From the NCBI RefSeq assembly GCF_900240265.1, contig NZ_LT964740.1, forward strand, positions 22,503 through 86,502: 64,000 nt of DNA. Direction: 5' to 3'. The stretch is from Galactobacillus timonensis. GTDB taxonomy: Bacteria > Bacillota_I > Bacilli_A > Erysipelotrichales > Erysipelotrichaceae. Shown here in pieces: positions 1 to 8,900 of this stretch. How positions within the stretch are numbered: position 1 is the first letter of the stretch; every line of letters begins with the position of its first letter. The position numbers and the translations under genes are program-made. The notes beneath the pieces are model-generated. The model made no database searches and was not told where the DNA came from. It saw only the letters and a list, made by a program, of their open reading frames with translations.

Positions 1-570
1 TGACGTCATCAATGCCTCTTCCCCCAGCAGCTTTCCATAGTCGATGATCAGCGTACGGATATAAGTGCCGGAAGAGACGGACGCATCCATTGTAAAGCTG
101 TTTTCACCGGTCTGATGCACGCGCAGGGAATCAATGACCGCATGACGCGGCTTGCGTTCCACGGTCTGTCCTTTACGGGCTAGTTCATACAGTTTCGTAC
201 CGTTGTAATGAATGGCGGAATACATGGGCGGCGTCTGCAGGATGTCACCCGTCAGCCTTGCGGCTGCCGCATCGAGCTGCTCTTGGGAATGTACACCATG
301 TACCACGGTATCGGTGACCTTCCCCCAGATATCCTCCGTATCCGATACCTTGCCCAGACAAAACTCGGCATGGTAACGTTTGGGAGATGTGACAATATAG
401 GGACCAAGCTTCGTCGCACTGCCCAGCAGCACGATCAAAAGACCCGTCGCATTGGGATCCAGCGTGCCGCAGTGGCCTGCCTTCTTTTCGCCAAAAAGAT
501 GGCGGACATGATTGGCCGCCTGAAAACTTGTCATGTTTTGTGCCTTGTTCAGAAGTACAATCGCATTCAT
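1..570 (-). CDS. truB: tRNA pseudouridine(55) synthase TruB, 3' end outside window
   Basis: Makes pseudouridine at position 55 of the tRNA T-loop. Reading the minus strand from an ATG at 570 gives an open frame of 190 codons with no stop before the window edge. It begins MNAIVLLNKAQNMTSFQAAN and carries the TruB catalytic motif GTLDPNATG near residue 40, with the nucleophilic Asp, followed by the PPMYSAIHYNG and SSGTYIRTLI segments of the family. No clear Shine-Dalgarno is seen. A TATAAT hexamer ends 14 nt before the ATG, so the leader would be very short. In most Bacillota truB directly follows rbfA; here rbfA is at 15.3-15.7 kb with accessory genes between. The gene is divergent from the TtcA-like gene. 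Confidence 0.93.
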   Translation of the reverse strand, partial: MNAIVLLNKAQNMTSFQAANHVRHLFGEKKAGHCGTLDPNATGLLIVLLGSATKLGPYIVTSPKRYHAEFCLGKVSDTEDIWGKVTDTVVHGVHSQEQLDAAAARLTGDILQTPPMYSAIHYNGTKLYELARKGQTVERKPRHAVIDSLRVHQTGENSFTMDASVSSGTYIRTLIIDYGKLLGEEALMTS

Positions 571-618
571 AACAAACCCGAATTATTATACAAGAAAAGC
601 AAATGGAGGACGTGCAGA

Positions 619-1383
619 GTGCTGAAAACAATCCTTGGAAAAATACATCAGGCCGATCTTGACTATCAGATGATCGAAGACGGCGATACGGTCGCCGTCG
701 GCGTCTCCGGCGGCAAGGACAGCCTGCTTCTGCTGTATGCGCTCTACCGGTACCGTCACTTTGTGCAGGTTCATGATCACAGGGCCTTCAGAGTCATCGG
801 CATTCATCTTGAGATGGGATTCGGTAATATGGATTTTGAACCTGTCCGCTCCTTCATGAAGAAGTATGACATCCCCTACTATGATGAGCCGACGCAGATC
901 TATGACATCCTGAAGCTGTATCCGGAAAAAAACGGCGGCATTTCCTGTTCCCGCTGCTCGCAGTTGAAAAAAGGTGCCATGATCGAGGCGGCCAAGCGCT
1001 ATGGCGCCACCAAGACTGCCTTCGCCCACCATGGGGATGATGCCGTTGAGACGCTGTGGATGAACATGATGTTCGGCGGAAGACTGAGCACCTTTGAACC
1101 GAAAATGTACCTGACCAAGTCACAGATGACGTTTATCCGTCCCCTCATCTACTGCTATGAGGATGAAATCCGGGATACGGCCGTCAATGAGCTGCATCTT
1201 CCGGTTGTCAAAAGCACCTGTCCCAACGACGGTTATACGAGACGTGCCGAGGCGAAGGCATTTCTCAATCAGCTGTACAACGAATATCCCACCGCGCACG
1301 CCAACTGTCTCAAGGCGCTGCATAACAAAGATCAGCTGAAGCTGTTCGATATTTCCGGCAAGGATCAGGGAAACAACGAATAA
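619..1383 (+). CDS. TtcA-family PP-loop tRNA thiolation protein
   Basis: A 254-aa N-type ATP pyrophosphatase of the TtcA/TtuA group, which activates a tRNA base as an adenylate so that sulfur can be inserted. The P-loop motif SGGKDS lies near residue 30. A CSRC pair follows around residue 115 and a third Cys occurs in STCPNDGYTRR, the pattern expected for an iron-sulfur or persulfide-carrying TtcA-like enzyme. The frame is open further upstream, but a GGAGG at 605-609 sits 9 nt before a GTG at 619 and the family homology starts there, so GTG 619 is chosen. The exact base modified (2-thiocytidine 32 in TtcA) is inferred from family only. The gene stands alone, divergent from truB. Confidence 0.82.
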   Translation: MLKTILGKIHQADLDYQMIEDGDTVAVGVSGGKDSLLLLYALYRYRHFVQVHDHRAFRVIGIHLEMGFGNMDFEPVRSFMKKYDIPYYDEPTQIYDILKLYPEKNGGISCSRCSQLKKGAMIEAAKRYGATKTAFAHHGDDAVETLWMNMMFGGRLSTFEPKMYLTKSQMTFIRPLIYCYEDEIRDTAVNELHLPVVKSTCPNDGYTRRAEAKAFLNQLYNEYPTAHANCLKALHNKDQLKLFDISGKDQGNNE

Positions 1384-1442
1384 ATAGAACAGACAAAAAG
1401 AAGAAGAAACAATATAAAAATTGTGAAAATGTTTTCATTATA

Positions 1443-1470
1443 TTGACATTTCTTTCAATACAGATAGTAT
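1443..1470 (+). promoter_or_regulatory. Sigma-A promoter of lysine riboswitch operon
   Basis: Perfect -35 TTGACA at 1443-1448 and -10 TAGTAT at 1465-1470 with a 16-bp spacer. Transcription would start near 1477, just ahead of the riboswitch aptamer. Confidence 0.8.
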
Positions 1471-1488
1471 TAAAACCGTAAAACAAAA

Positions 1489-1654
1489 CAAGTAGAGGTA
1501 GCTGTGCAGATGAGTACACCGCTGAGCCGGCAGGCGTTGAAGCGTGTGGAAAGGCAATCACAGCCGAACGGAGGGCTTCGGCGGAAGCGTTCCGTGGGGA
1601 TACGGTAAACAGCCGTATCACTCCTTCAGTTTCTGAAGAGGCGCTATTGCTTAT
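1489..1654 (+). promoter_or_regulatory. Lysine riboswitch (L-box)
   Basis: The leader shows the L-box landmarks in order. These are the 5' AGAGGTAGC followed by GAGTA, a P2 arm ending at CACAGCCGAA, a P3 hairpin with the stem GCTTC/GAAGC, a P4 hairpin at 1598-1618 (GATACGG/CCGTATC), a P5 hairpin at 1624-1638 (CTTCAG/CTGAAG), and a 3' P1 strand TGCTT that can close on AAGTA at 1490-1494. A strong intrinsic terminator follows at once, so lysine binding should stop transcription of the ABC importer. The call comes from motif and helix order; a covariance-model scan was not possible. Confidence 0.85.
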
Positions 1655-1665
1655 GGGAGAGGATG

Positions 1666-1700
1666 AACCCGTATGTAATAGGCATACGGGTTTTGTTTTA
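1666..1700 (+). terminator. Riboswitch expression-platform terminator
   Basis: A perfect 10-bp stem AACCCGTATG / CATACGGGTT (1666-1675 with 1683-1692), 7-nt loop, then TTTGTTTTA. It lies between the aptamer and the first gene of the importer operon, as expected for a transcription-attenuating OFF switch. Confidence 0.85.
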
Positions 1701-1743
1701 TGACATTGGACACCGGTAAAACCGGTGAGGAAAGGAAAATGAT

Positions 1744-2601
1744 ATGAATTGCAATCCACGTTCCATTCTCTCTCTGACATTGGGGTTGTGCCTGCTGGCA
1801 GGCTGCGGCTCCTCTTCTTCCGCTGCTGCGACGGCAGCCGCATCTTCTGCATCAGCGACTGACTCTTCCCGGAAGACACTCCGCGTAGGCATGGAGTGCA
1901 ACTACGCTCCGTTCAACTGGACGACAACAGAGTCTGGCGGAACCGCACAGCCGATCTCGGATGTTGACTATTGCGACGGCTACGATGTCGTCATCGCTGA
2001 AAAGGTAGCGGAAGCCAATGATATGGATGTTCAGATTGTGAAGCTGGACTGGGACAATCTGATCCTTTCGCTTCAGAACAATGAAATCGATGCTGTCATC
2101 GCGGGCATGACCGATACCCCGGAGCGTGAGCAGGAAGTAGACTTCACCTCCCCTTACTATGAGTCCGAGGAAGTCATGATCGTCAAGGCTGACAGCGATT
2201 ATGTCAATGCCACGAGTATCCAGGATTTCGCCGGTGCCACGATTCAGGGCCAGATGAACACCGTCTATGATGAAGTCATCGATCAGATCAACAACGTTGT
2301 TCATCAGCCGGCGGCAGAAACCTTCCCGGCAGCGATTCAGGCTTTGGAATCCGGCGTCGTTGACGGCGTTGTTTCGGAGCTTCCGGTAGCCAACGGTGTT
2401 GTTGCGGCGAATCCGGATCTTGCGATTGTCCGTTTCGCGGAAGGTCAGGGATTTGACGCCGATACGACAGTTTCCATTGCTGTACGCAAGGGCGATGATG
2501 AGCTGAAGAACCAGCTGGAAACGGCTCTTGCCAACATTTCTACTGATGAGCGCAATCAGCTGATGGAAGAGGCGGTTGAACGTCAGCCGGCAGGCAACTG
2601 A
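1744..2601 (+). CDS. Amino-acid ABC transporter substrate-binding lipoprotein (predicted lysine)
   Basis: A 285-aa extracellular solute-binding protein of family 3 (SBP_bac_3). It has a lipoprotein signal peptide ending in the lipobox LLAGC, a Ser/Ala-rich linker, then the typical start of the binding fold (RVGMECNYAPFNW) and the hinge-region segment DAVIAGMTDTPERE. It is the first gene after the lysine riboswitch and terminator, and is followed 2 bp later by the permease and then the ATPase. Lysine as substrate is inferred from the riboswitch, not from binding-site residues; other cationic amino acids remain possible. Translation starts at ATG 1744 after GGAAAATGAT. Confidence 0.88.
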   Translation: MNCNPRSILSLTLGLCLLAGCGSSSSAAATAAASSASATDSSRKTLRVGMECNYAPFNWTTTESGGTAQPISDVDYCDGYDVVIAEKVAEANDMDVQIVKLDWDNLILSLQNNEIDAVIAGMTDTPEREQEVDFTSPYYESEEVMIVKADSDYVNATSIQDFAGATIQGQMNTVYDEVIDQINNVVHQPAAETFPAAIQALESGVVDGVVSELPVANGVVAANPDLAIVRFAEGQGFDADTTVSIAVRKGDDELKNQLETALANISTDERNQLMEEAVERQPAGN

Positions 2602-2603
2602 GC

Positions 2604-3374
2604 ATGTTCTTTACCAATATTGCCGATATCTTCAGCCGTTACAGTGCCAGTATCTGGCTGGGCATCCGTACAACTCTCTACGTATCCACAATCGGTACGG
2701 CCTGCGGCTTTGTGATCGGCCTGTTTGTCGGGGCGCTTCGGGCATCGAAGCCGGATACCAATGCCTCGAAAGCCTGGTGTATTACAAAGAAGATTCTCGA
2801 TGTCATTGCCAATATCTACATTGCGATCTTCCGCGGTACGCCGATGATGGTTCAGGCTCTGTTTATCTACTACTCACTTGTCAATGTGATTCACTGGTCG
2901 AATATGGGTGCTGCCCTGTTCGTCATTTCCATCAATACCGGTGCCTATATGTCGGAGATTCTGCGGTCCGGCATCCAAGCCGTTGATCCGGGGCAGAATG
3001 AAGCCGCCCGTTCCCTTGGCATGACATCATCGCAGACGATGATGAGCGTCATTCTGCCGCAGGCGGTCAAGAATGCGTTCCCTGCCATCGGCAATGAATG
3101 GATCGTCAATATCAAGGATTCTTCGGTTCTGATGATCATTTCGATTACAGAGCTGATGTTCCAGTCCAAGAGTATCGCCGGTTCCACCTATCACTTTACG
3201 GAAATGTACTTTGTCGAGGCATTGATCTACTTCATCATGACAACGATTGCGTCCCTGATTCTCAATGCGATTGAAAAGAAGATGCGTCAGAAGAAGACCA
3301 GCCTTCCGCAGAGCGACACGGATCCGACCAGTATGTCATTGGCCCAGGGAGGAAACAGCGATGTCACTCGTTGA
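2604..3374 (+). CDS. Amino-acid ABC transporter permease (HisM/GlnP family)
   Basis: A 256-aa polar-amino-acid permease with several transmembrane helices. The EAA loop ([34 protein letters not shown], residues about 130-170) is the site that contacts the ATPase. The N-terminal half reads [20 protein letters not shown], typical of the HisMQ group. It starts 2 bp after the lipoprotein stop and overlaps the ATPase start by 14 nt, so the three genes form one lysine-riboswitch operon. The C-terminus is a short polar cytoplasmic tail. Confidence 0.88.
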   Translation: MFFTNIADIFSRYSASIWLGIRTTLYVSTIGTACGFVIGLFVGALRASKPDTNASKAWCITKKILDVIANIYIAIFRGTPMMVQALFIYYSLVNVIHWSNMGAALFVISINTGAYMSEILRSGIQAVDPGQNEAARSLGMTSSQTMMSVILPQAVKNAFPAIGNEWIVNIKDSSVLMIISITELMFQSKSIAGSTYHFTEMYFVEALIYFIMTTIASLILNAIEKKMRQKKTSLPQSDTDPTSMSLAQGGNSDVTR

Positions 3375-4104
3375 ACTTGATCACATTGAAAAAAGCTTCG
3401 GATCCAATCATGTCCTCAAGGGTGTCAGCTTCCATGTTGAGGAAGGCGAAGTCGTTACCCTGATCGGTAAATCCGGTTCAGGAAAGAGTACCCTTCTTCG
3501 CTGCATCAACCTGCTTGAAACACCGGACAGCGGAACGATCCGCGTCTTCGGAGAAGATGTGCTGAAAATCCATGACATCAATGCCTATCGGGCAAAGGTC
3601 GGGATGTGCTTTCAGTCCTTCAACCTCTTTTCGAACATGAACGTACTGGCTAACTGCATCGTTCCTCAGCAGAAAGTACTTGGCCGCTCCAAAAATGAAG
3701 CACTTGGCACGGCGCTGCAGCTGTTGGACAAGGTCGGCATGAAGTCCTTTGCGGATGCCGATGTCAGTACCCTCTCAGGCGGCCAGAAGCAGCGTGTTGC
3801 CATTGCCCGTGCACTGTGCATGAATCCAAGACTGATGCTGTTTGATGAGCCGACGTCGGCACTGGATCCGGAAATGGTGCAGGAAGTTCTGCAGGTAATG
3901 AAGCAGCTGGCCGATGACGGTCTGACGATGATCATCGTGACGCATGAGATGAACTTTGCGCGCCATGTCAGTGACCGGATTGTCTTCATGGATCAGGGCG
4001 TCATTGAAGAAGAAGGCACACCGGAACAGATGTTCACCTCCCCTCGCTCGGAGCGTACCAAAGCGTTCCTGAAGGGCTATACCTATCAGATGGATGCGCA
4101 GTAA
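3361..4104 (+). CDS. Amino-acid ABC transporter ATP-binding protein
   Basis: A 247-aa GlnQ/HisP-type ATPase that drives the upstream permease. Walker A is GKSGSGKST, the signature is LSGGQKQR, Walker B is [14 protein letters not shown] and the switch His is in IIVTHEM. The frame is open upstream inside the permease gene, but family homology begins at [15 protein letters not shown], so the ATG at 3361 is chosen. It follows GGAGGAAACAGCG, a well-placed ribosome binding site inside the permease gene. The operon ends with a terminator at 4153. Confidence 0.92.
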   Translation: MSLVELDHIEKSFGSNHVLKGVSFHVEEGEVVTLIGKSGSGKSTLLRCINLLETPDSGTIRVFGEDVLKIHDINAYRAKVGMCFQSFNLFSNMNVLANCIVPQQKVLGRSKNEALGTALQLLDKVGMKSFADADVSTLSGGQKQRVAIARALCMNPRLMLFDEPTSALDPEMVQEVLQVMKQLADDGLTMIIVTHEMNFARHVSDRIVFMDQGVIEEEGTPEQMFTSPRSERTKAFLKGYTYQMDAQ

Positions 4105-4152
4105 TCATCGTAGCCATTCGTAACAAACCAATACAGCTATATAAGAATCAAA

Positions 4153-4200
4153 ACAGCGTACGGATCTGCACAACTGCAGTCTGTACGCTGTCTTTGTTTT
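4153..4200 (+). terminator. Terminator of lysine importer operon
   Basis: Stem ACAGCGTAC / GTACGCTGT (4153-4161 with 4183-4191) with an inner CTGCA/TGCAG, followed by CTTTGTTTTTC. It sits between the convergent importer operon and the DUF2304 gene. Confidence 0.8.
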
Positions 4201-4205
4201 TCGAT

Positions 4206-4610
4206 TCAATGTTGCTCGGAAGACTTCTCTGTGGAAGAGGTCTCCTTTTTTTCAAGATCATCTTTGGTCTTTAAGCCAAGAAAGGACTTGTCACGCAATG
4301 CCACTTCCTGTGCCAGCTCGTTGATCCTGCTTTCCAGAGCGGAAATCTTCAGCGAAGAGAAGAAGAGCTTCAATAACAGCAGGAAGATGACGATCAGGTA
4401 AACCATATTGATGGAGGAGATGAAACCAAGTTTCCTTGACAGCGAATAGATGATTTCAGGCCAGACACTGATGATGATGAAGAAAATCGACAGCAGCACC
4501 CAGGAGAATCCGTCAATCAGCCGCAGCTTTGCCTTGCGGATATTGCGGATAATGAACAGCAGCGTCAGCACGGACGCAAAAATCAGAAGAATACGAAGCG
4601 AATACGGCAT
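4206..4610 (-). CDS. DUF2304 membrane protein
   Basis: A 134-aa protein with three hydrophobic helices (residues about 5-22, 35-55, 66-90) and a charged, coiled-coil-like C-terminus. Its start overlaps the stop of the GT2 gene as TGATG. DUF2304 proteins are usually found next to polyprenyl-phosphate-type GT2 enzymes and are thought to help transfer sugars to a lipid carrier in the membrane. The pairing here supports that family assignment. The precise role is not known. Confidence 0.75.
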   Translation of the reverse strand: MPYSLRILLIFASVLTLLFIIRNIRKAKLRLIDGFSWVLLSIFFIIISVWPEIIYSLSRKLGFISSINMVYLIVIFLLLLKLFFSSLKISALESRINELAQEVALRDKSFLGLKTKDDLEKKETSSTEKSSEQH

Positions 4611-5305
4611 CAGAGTTCCTCCTTTTTACGCACCCACTGCATAAACAGAATGGATGAACAGATCCGGGTCATGTAGGCAACGATCGAAGAAAAATGGAAA
4701 TAGCTCTCGCCTGCCTTACGCGGACGCATCTGAACCTGCACTTCTTCTACCTTTGCGCCGCACCGAATCAGGAAGGCAATTGTATCTGGTTCCGGTTCAA
4801 AGTTGATGTATTTAGCAAACCAGGCCAATAGCCGCCTACCATACAGACGGAAGCCTGAGGTAGAGTCACATATCTTCTTTCCCGTCGTAAGACGGATAAA
4901 GAAGCTGATCAGAGAATTGCCGGCCGAACGCATGCCTGGTCCCTTTTTATGTTCCAGATAACGTGAGCCAATGACAATATCGGCACCGGTTTTATTCATC
5001 TGCTCCACCATGGCAGGAAGATAGCGTGGATCATGCTGACCGTCCGCATCAAACTGAACCGCACAGTCATAGCCATTACGGTAGGCAAACTTCATCCCGG
5101 TACGGAACGCGCCGGAAAGACCAAGGTTCAGAGGCAGCGAAATGAGATGAAACCCATGTTCCTTGCAGATGCGGGACGTACGATCCGAAGAGCCGTCATT
5201 AATGACGACATAATCATACTGAGGACACACCTGTTGCAGCTCAGTAACCGTAGAAACAATATTGTCCTGCTCGTTATAGGCAGGAATAATGATGAGAACT
5301 TTCAT
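4610..5305 (-). CDS. GT2 family glycosyltransferase (dolichol-phosphate mannosyltransferase-like)
   Basis: A 231-aa GT-A enzyme beginning MKVLIIIPAYNEQDN. It has VINDGSSD near residue 40 and the DxD metal site in QFDADGQHD near residue 90, then GSRYLEHKKGPGMRS, as in polyprenyl-phosphate mannosyl/glucosyltransferases. The likely reaction is transfer of a sugar from a nucleotide donor to undecaprenyl phosphate. ATG 5305 is chosen because homology starts there and AAGG lies just upstream; a longer open frame reaches 5371. It is co-transcribed with the DUF2304 gene. The acceptor is unknown; cell-wall glycopolymer decoration is likely. Confidence 0.82.
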   Translation of the reverse strand: MKVLIIIPAYNEQDNIVSTVTELQQVCPQYDYVVINDGSSDRTSRICKEHGFHLISLPLNLGLSGAFRTGMKFAYRNGYDCAVQFDADGQHDPRYLPAMVEQMNKTGADIVIGSRYLEHKKGPGMRSAGNSLISFFIRLTTGKKICDSTSGFRLYGRRLLAWFAKYINFEPEPDTIAFLIRCGAKVEEVQVQMRPRKAGESYFHFSSIVAYMTRICSSILFMQWVRKKEEL

Positions 5306-5348
5306 AACCTTACCTATTTTACACATACGTAAGGAATAAATCAGCCAC

Positions 5349-5375
5349 AAAAAAGGTGCCGGCATGGGCACCCTT
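5349..5375 (-). terminator. Terminator after the 56-aa gene
   Basis: On the minus strand the stem GGTGCC / GGCACC (5372-5367 with 5360-5355) is followed by TTTTTTG. It separates the 56-aa gene from the GT2 gene. Confidence 0.75.
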
Positions 5376-5398
5376 CATTACCTCAATGGAAACACCGC

Positions 5399-5569
5399 TT
5401 ATGCGGCTTCGCGCAAAGGCTCGTAGTGATTCATGATTCTGACATTGCCAGACTCTTCCTGGGCCTGCAGACGTGCGAAATCGTCTGCACTCATAAATTC
5501 ATGAACCACCGCCGAACCCTTGAGGTAATCGACCAGTACAATGGCCGTACGCTCAGAATTCTGATACAT
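5399..5569 (-). CDS. Small protein of unknown function, 56 aa
   Basis: Begins MYQNSERTAIVLVDYLKGS and ends EPLREAA. I do not recognise the family. It is supported as a gene by a strong ribosome binding site (AAGGTGG 6 nt before the ATG), a complete promoter at 5611-5638 and an intrinsic terminator, so it is a monocistronic unit. The sequence is soluble and moderately acidic with no signal peptide or membrane helix. A longer in-frame start at 5647 would place the promoter inside the coding region and is rejected. Confidence 0.6.
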   Translation of the reverse strand: MYQNSERTAIVLVDYLKGSAVVHEFMSADDFARLQAQEESGNVRIMNHYEPLREAA

Positions 5570-5610
5570 GTGATCCACCTTTCTATCGTCACTCTTTCTG
5601 TGACAATTGT

Positions 5611-5638
5611 ATTCTAGCATATTAAGTATTCGATTCAA
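5611..5638 (-). promoter_or_regulatory. Promoter of the 56-aa gene, extended -10
   Basis: Minus-strand TTGAAT (5638-5633), 16-bp spacer, TAGAAT (5616-5611) preceded by TGC, giving the extended -10 TGCTAGAAT that recurs in this window. The leader to the ATG at 5569 is about 35 nt. Confidence 0.7.
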
Positions 5639-5688
5639 CGGTTTCATGTGAACAGTTGATGAAATTTAACAAGCTAACCGGTTTCAAT

Positions 5689-5901
5689 TCAATAGACAAG
5701 CAGCCGTGTACCTTCCACAAGATGCAGAAGACGGACCGGAAGTTCTGGATTCAGAAACATGTCCCGATCCAGGTCATAGACGGCGCACAACTGCTTTCCC
5801 AATAGATGAATGCTTTCGGATATCGTTGCCCTCTCATCCAGCCTGCATTCCAGCCAGCCTTCGTCCATTGGAAGAATCAGATGAACACGGACCATTGACA
5901 A
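5689..5901 (-). CDS. EsaB/YukD-like ubiquitin-fold protein
   Basis: A 70-aa protein with the beta-grasp outline of YukD/EsaB: strand VRVHLILP, a helix with ISESIHLLGKQL, and the closing strand GTRLLVY. EsaB is a small cytoplasmic part of type VIIb secretion systems. The gene is last in the operon and its start lies 68 nt inside the end of the essC-like gene. AAGGAGGTGATCC is well placed for a TTG at 5901; an ATG two codons further in (5895) is the alternative. The assignment rests on size, fold pattern and neighbours, since the family is weakly conserved. Confidence 0.65.
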   Translation of the reverse strand: MSMVRVHLILPMDEGWLECRLDERATISESIHLLGKQLCAVYDLDRDMFLNPELPVRLLHLVEGTRLLVY

Positions 5902-8900
5902 GACGGATCACCTCCTTTCGTGTCCCCTGAAACAGTATGCCCTCGTGTTTTGTGAGCGGATGGCCCCGGTGCATACGGAAAACAAACTGTTCCTGGAAAC
6001 CTTCGCCGACAAATAAAACAGGAATCGTTGACAATTGACGATCATTGCTTTTCTTCCGCTCATAGTCGAAGAAAGAAAGGAAACTGAAACAATCATTCTT
6101 AAGAATCGCTTTCAGGCTTTCCAGCTCCTCATCGTAGTAACCAAGTACGATCAGACTCTGTTCGCGGTTCCAGAACACTTTTTCCTGTGTTTTTAACGAG
6201 TAGCCAAGCAGAATCGAATCTCCGCTTTCTTCGCCGCAAATCACTTCCGGTATTTCTTCCAGAAGACACGTGCCCAGAGCGGCTTCTTCCATTGTCTCCA
6301 GCAGTACAAAGCGGCAGATCATGCCTGTTGTCCCGATCCGTACCAGGCCATCGGAATGCGCAGGCATACGATCCACAGCTCCCCCGATCATACGCATCGC
6401 CTGTTCACGATCATTGCGGCAGAACGAGATCCGCTCCAAAAGACGGGATGCGACCGCATGCGGAATGGCTTCGATCGTGTCTGTAAATACAATGGCCGCG
6501 GTATGATCCGACTCCTTCTGCAATAGATGCAGAAACAGTTCCCGGTTTGACTCATCCGCAAGAAAGGAACCGCCACAAATGACAATCAGCCAGAAAAAAC
6601 GGGAGCGCTCCGATTGAACGATATCCACCAGCCATTCCATACGATCCGTATCTTCACTGCCGAGAGTCAAAAAATCGTGGCCAAATACGGATTGGCAATT
6701 CCTTTTATGATCTTCATCCCGAAACAGAACGATGACATCACTGGCTTCAGAATCTTTGCCAAGTACACTCAGCACAGTGTTCAGCACCTGTTTCCGGATC
6801 GATGCGTCTAGACTCTGCACCAGTGTTCCTTCCTTTTTCAGGCAGTACCATGGAAGACGGCAGTGATCAATGTCATCCAGCATCCCGATTCCTAATGGCG
6901 GCCGCTCCGGAGCACACAGCGGAACGGATGCCGGCATCTTTTTCCATAGGGGCCGTGGATAATAGCTGCCATCTTCCTCAAGGATCGCTTCAAGTACTTT
7001 CTTTGCCTGAAGAGGAAGAGGTGTGTGCGGTTCACGGATGGATTTCTTGATGTTCATTTCTTCATCAAGAATCAGGACTTCCTTCGGAAGAGTTCCATAA
7101 GGAGCACTGCTGTAGGCGGCTCTGCCTTTTTGAAGATGCTGATCGCAAAGAAAATAAAACTCACCCGGTCTCAGCAGATCTGCAGCGTCGGGATGCGAGA
7201 GCACCTCCAGACTGTCCGAGCGGCTTTGAACTTTGAGACAGATGCGGAAGCGGCAGTTGGACTGGATCTGCTCATCAATGATGCCTCCCGGTTTCTGGGT
7301 CGCCAGCAGTAAGTGGAGACCGAGCGACCGGCCCGTCCTGGCGAGTGACATCAGTTCATGCAGAAATTCCGGATGTTCCTTTTTGAGCTGAGCAAACTCA
7401 TCCACAACAACAATAAGATACGGTAACGGCTCCATGCCGTATTCTTCTGCGATCTCGCGGTACATGCGCAGATGAAAGACCGGTTTCTGACTCAGGCGGC
7501 CAAGCTCCTGAAAACATTCCTCCCGATAGCGGCACTCCTGCGCAAGTCCTGCCAATGCCCTCTCCATTTCAGAGGTCTGCAGATTATCCAGCGCCGCCGC
7601 AATATGCGGGGCCCTCTGTTCACCCTTTTCCAGCATCTGCACCAGTCCGCCTCCCTTGAAGTCGATCAGCACAAACTGCAGATCCTTTGGCGAATGAGAA
7701 ACCATCAGGGAAAGAATGATCGTCAGTAACAGTTCACTTTTTCCGGATCCTGTCATTCCTGCAATTAGACCGTGGGGCCCATGCCTGTCTTCACTGAGAT
7801 CCAGCACCATCGTTTCACCTTCATGGTTCCAGCCAATCGGTGCCGAAAGAAGAGATGCCCTCTTCCGTATCTCGTTCAGGTTCAGATCCGGATACAGATC
7901 GAGAAACGATTCCCTAAGCACGTGCCGGTGTTCATGCAGATAGGGTTTCAGCCGCCGCATCCAGAGCCATGGATCCTGTGTCAGCTGATGGATCTCAAAG
8001 CGGCGCTGTCGGTCTGCTTCGATCAGAATGTACCCATCCGGATTCTTCTGAATCCGGAAAAAGGATGAGCAGGAATGGATGTCTTCCACCTTCAAAACGC
8101 TGACATGGTCAGTATTGATATCGATGCCGAAATTTCTGGACTCGATCAAAAGAAAGTGTTTCTCGGGATGGGCCGCAATCCGGTCTCGAACACGCCGGGC
8201 AGCCGCGTCATTGACAGCGATCAAACGCATCCCGTCCAGCCGGCACTGCGGCGCTTCGAGCAGCCAGCAATGATCATTCAGCCAATCTTGGCTCACAAGC
8301 AAAGCAATGCCTGCGTCCGAAGGTGAAAAATACCAGCAGTACTGCAGCACAATGGTTTCAAGAAGTGCATCATCCTCTGGAATTGAGATGCCGGAATGAT
8401 CTTGAAGTGAAATCAATAGCGGCGTATCCCTGCGCTCGGCACAGTCCTCCTGCAGCGCCCTTGTTCGAAAGGCAAGCGAATCGCCATGGCGGAAGCGGAA
8501 GTGGTGCTGAAACTGAAGATCAAAGTATTCCGTGCCTCTTCCAATACATACAAACATCCAGTCACCATGATGGGACCCTTTCTGAAACGGCGGAAACGAA
8601 GAGCCGCTGCCGCTAAGAAACTGGGTCTCGGCAGATCTGGCATAGGCATCTTCAAAGTCGGTGATGTCTTTGCGAACGCTTGATAAATAGGCCGCATACT
8701 GCTGGTAACGGTGATTCATCTGCTTTTTCATACGGCGCTTGTCATACACCCGCTGCAATGGATGCCACAGCAGCGTACTGACAAGCATCGTCAACGGCAG
8801 TATCAGAGATGGCATCACCTGGATCCACGCTCTTCCGCTGTCCACTGCCTGCTGAACCGTCAGAATGCCGGCCGCACACGAAGCCAATGCCATGGTCAGT

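Noticed and set aside
208..618. N-terminal extension of the TtcA-like gene over truB
   Set aside because: This stretch is antisense to a clear TruB, and a GTG with a good ribosome binding site at 619 matches the family start.
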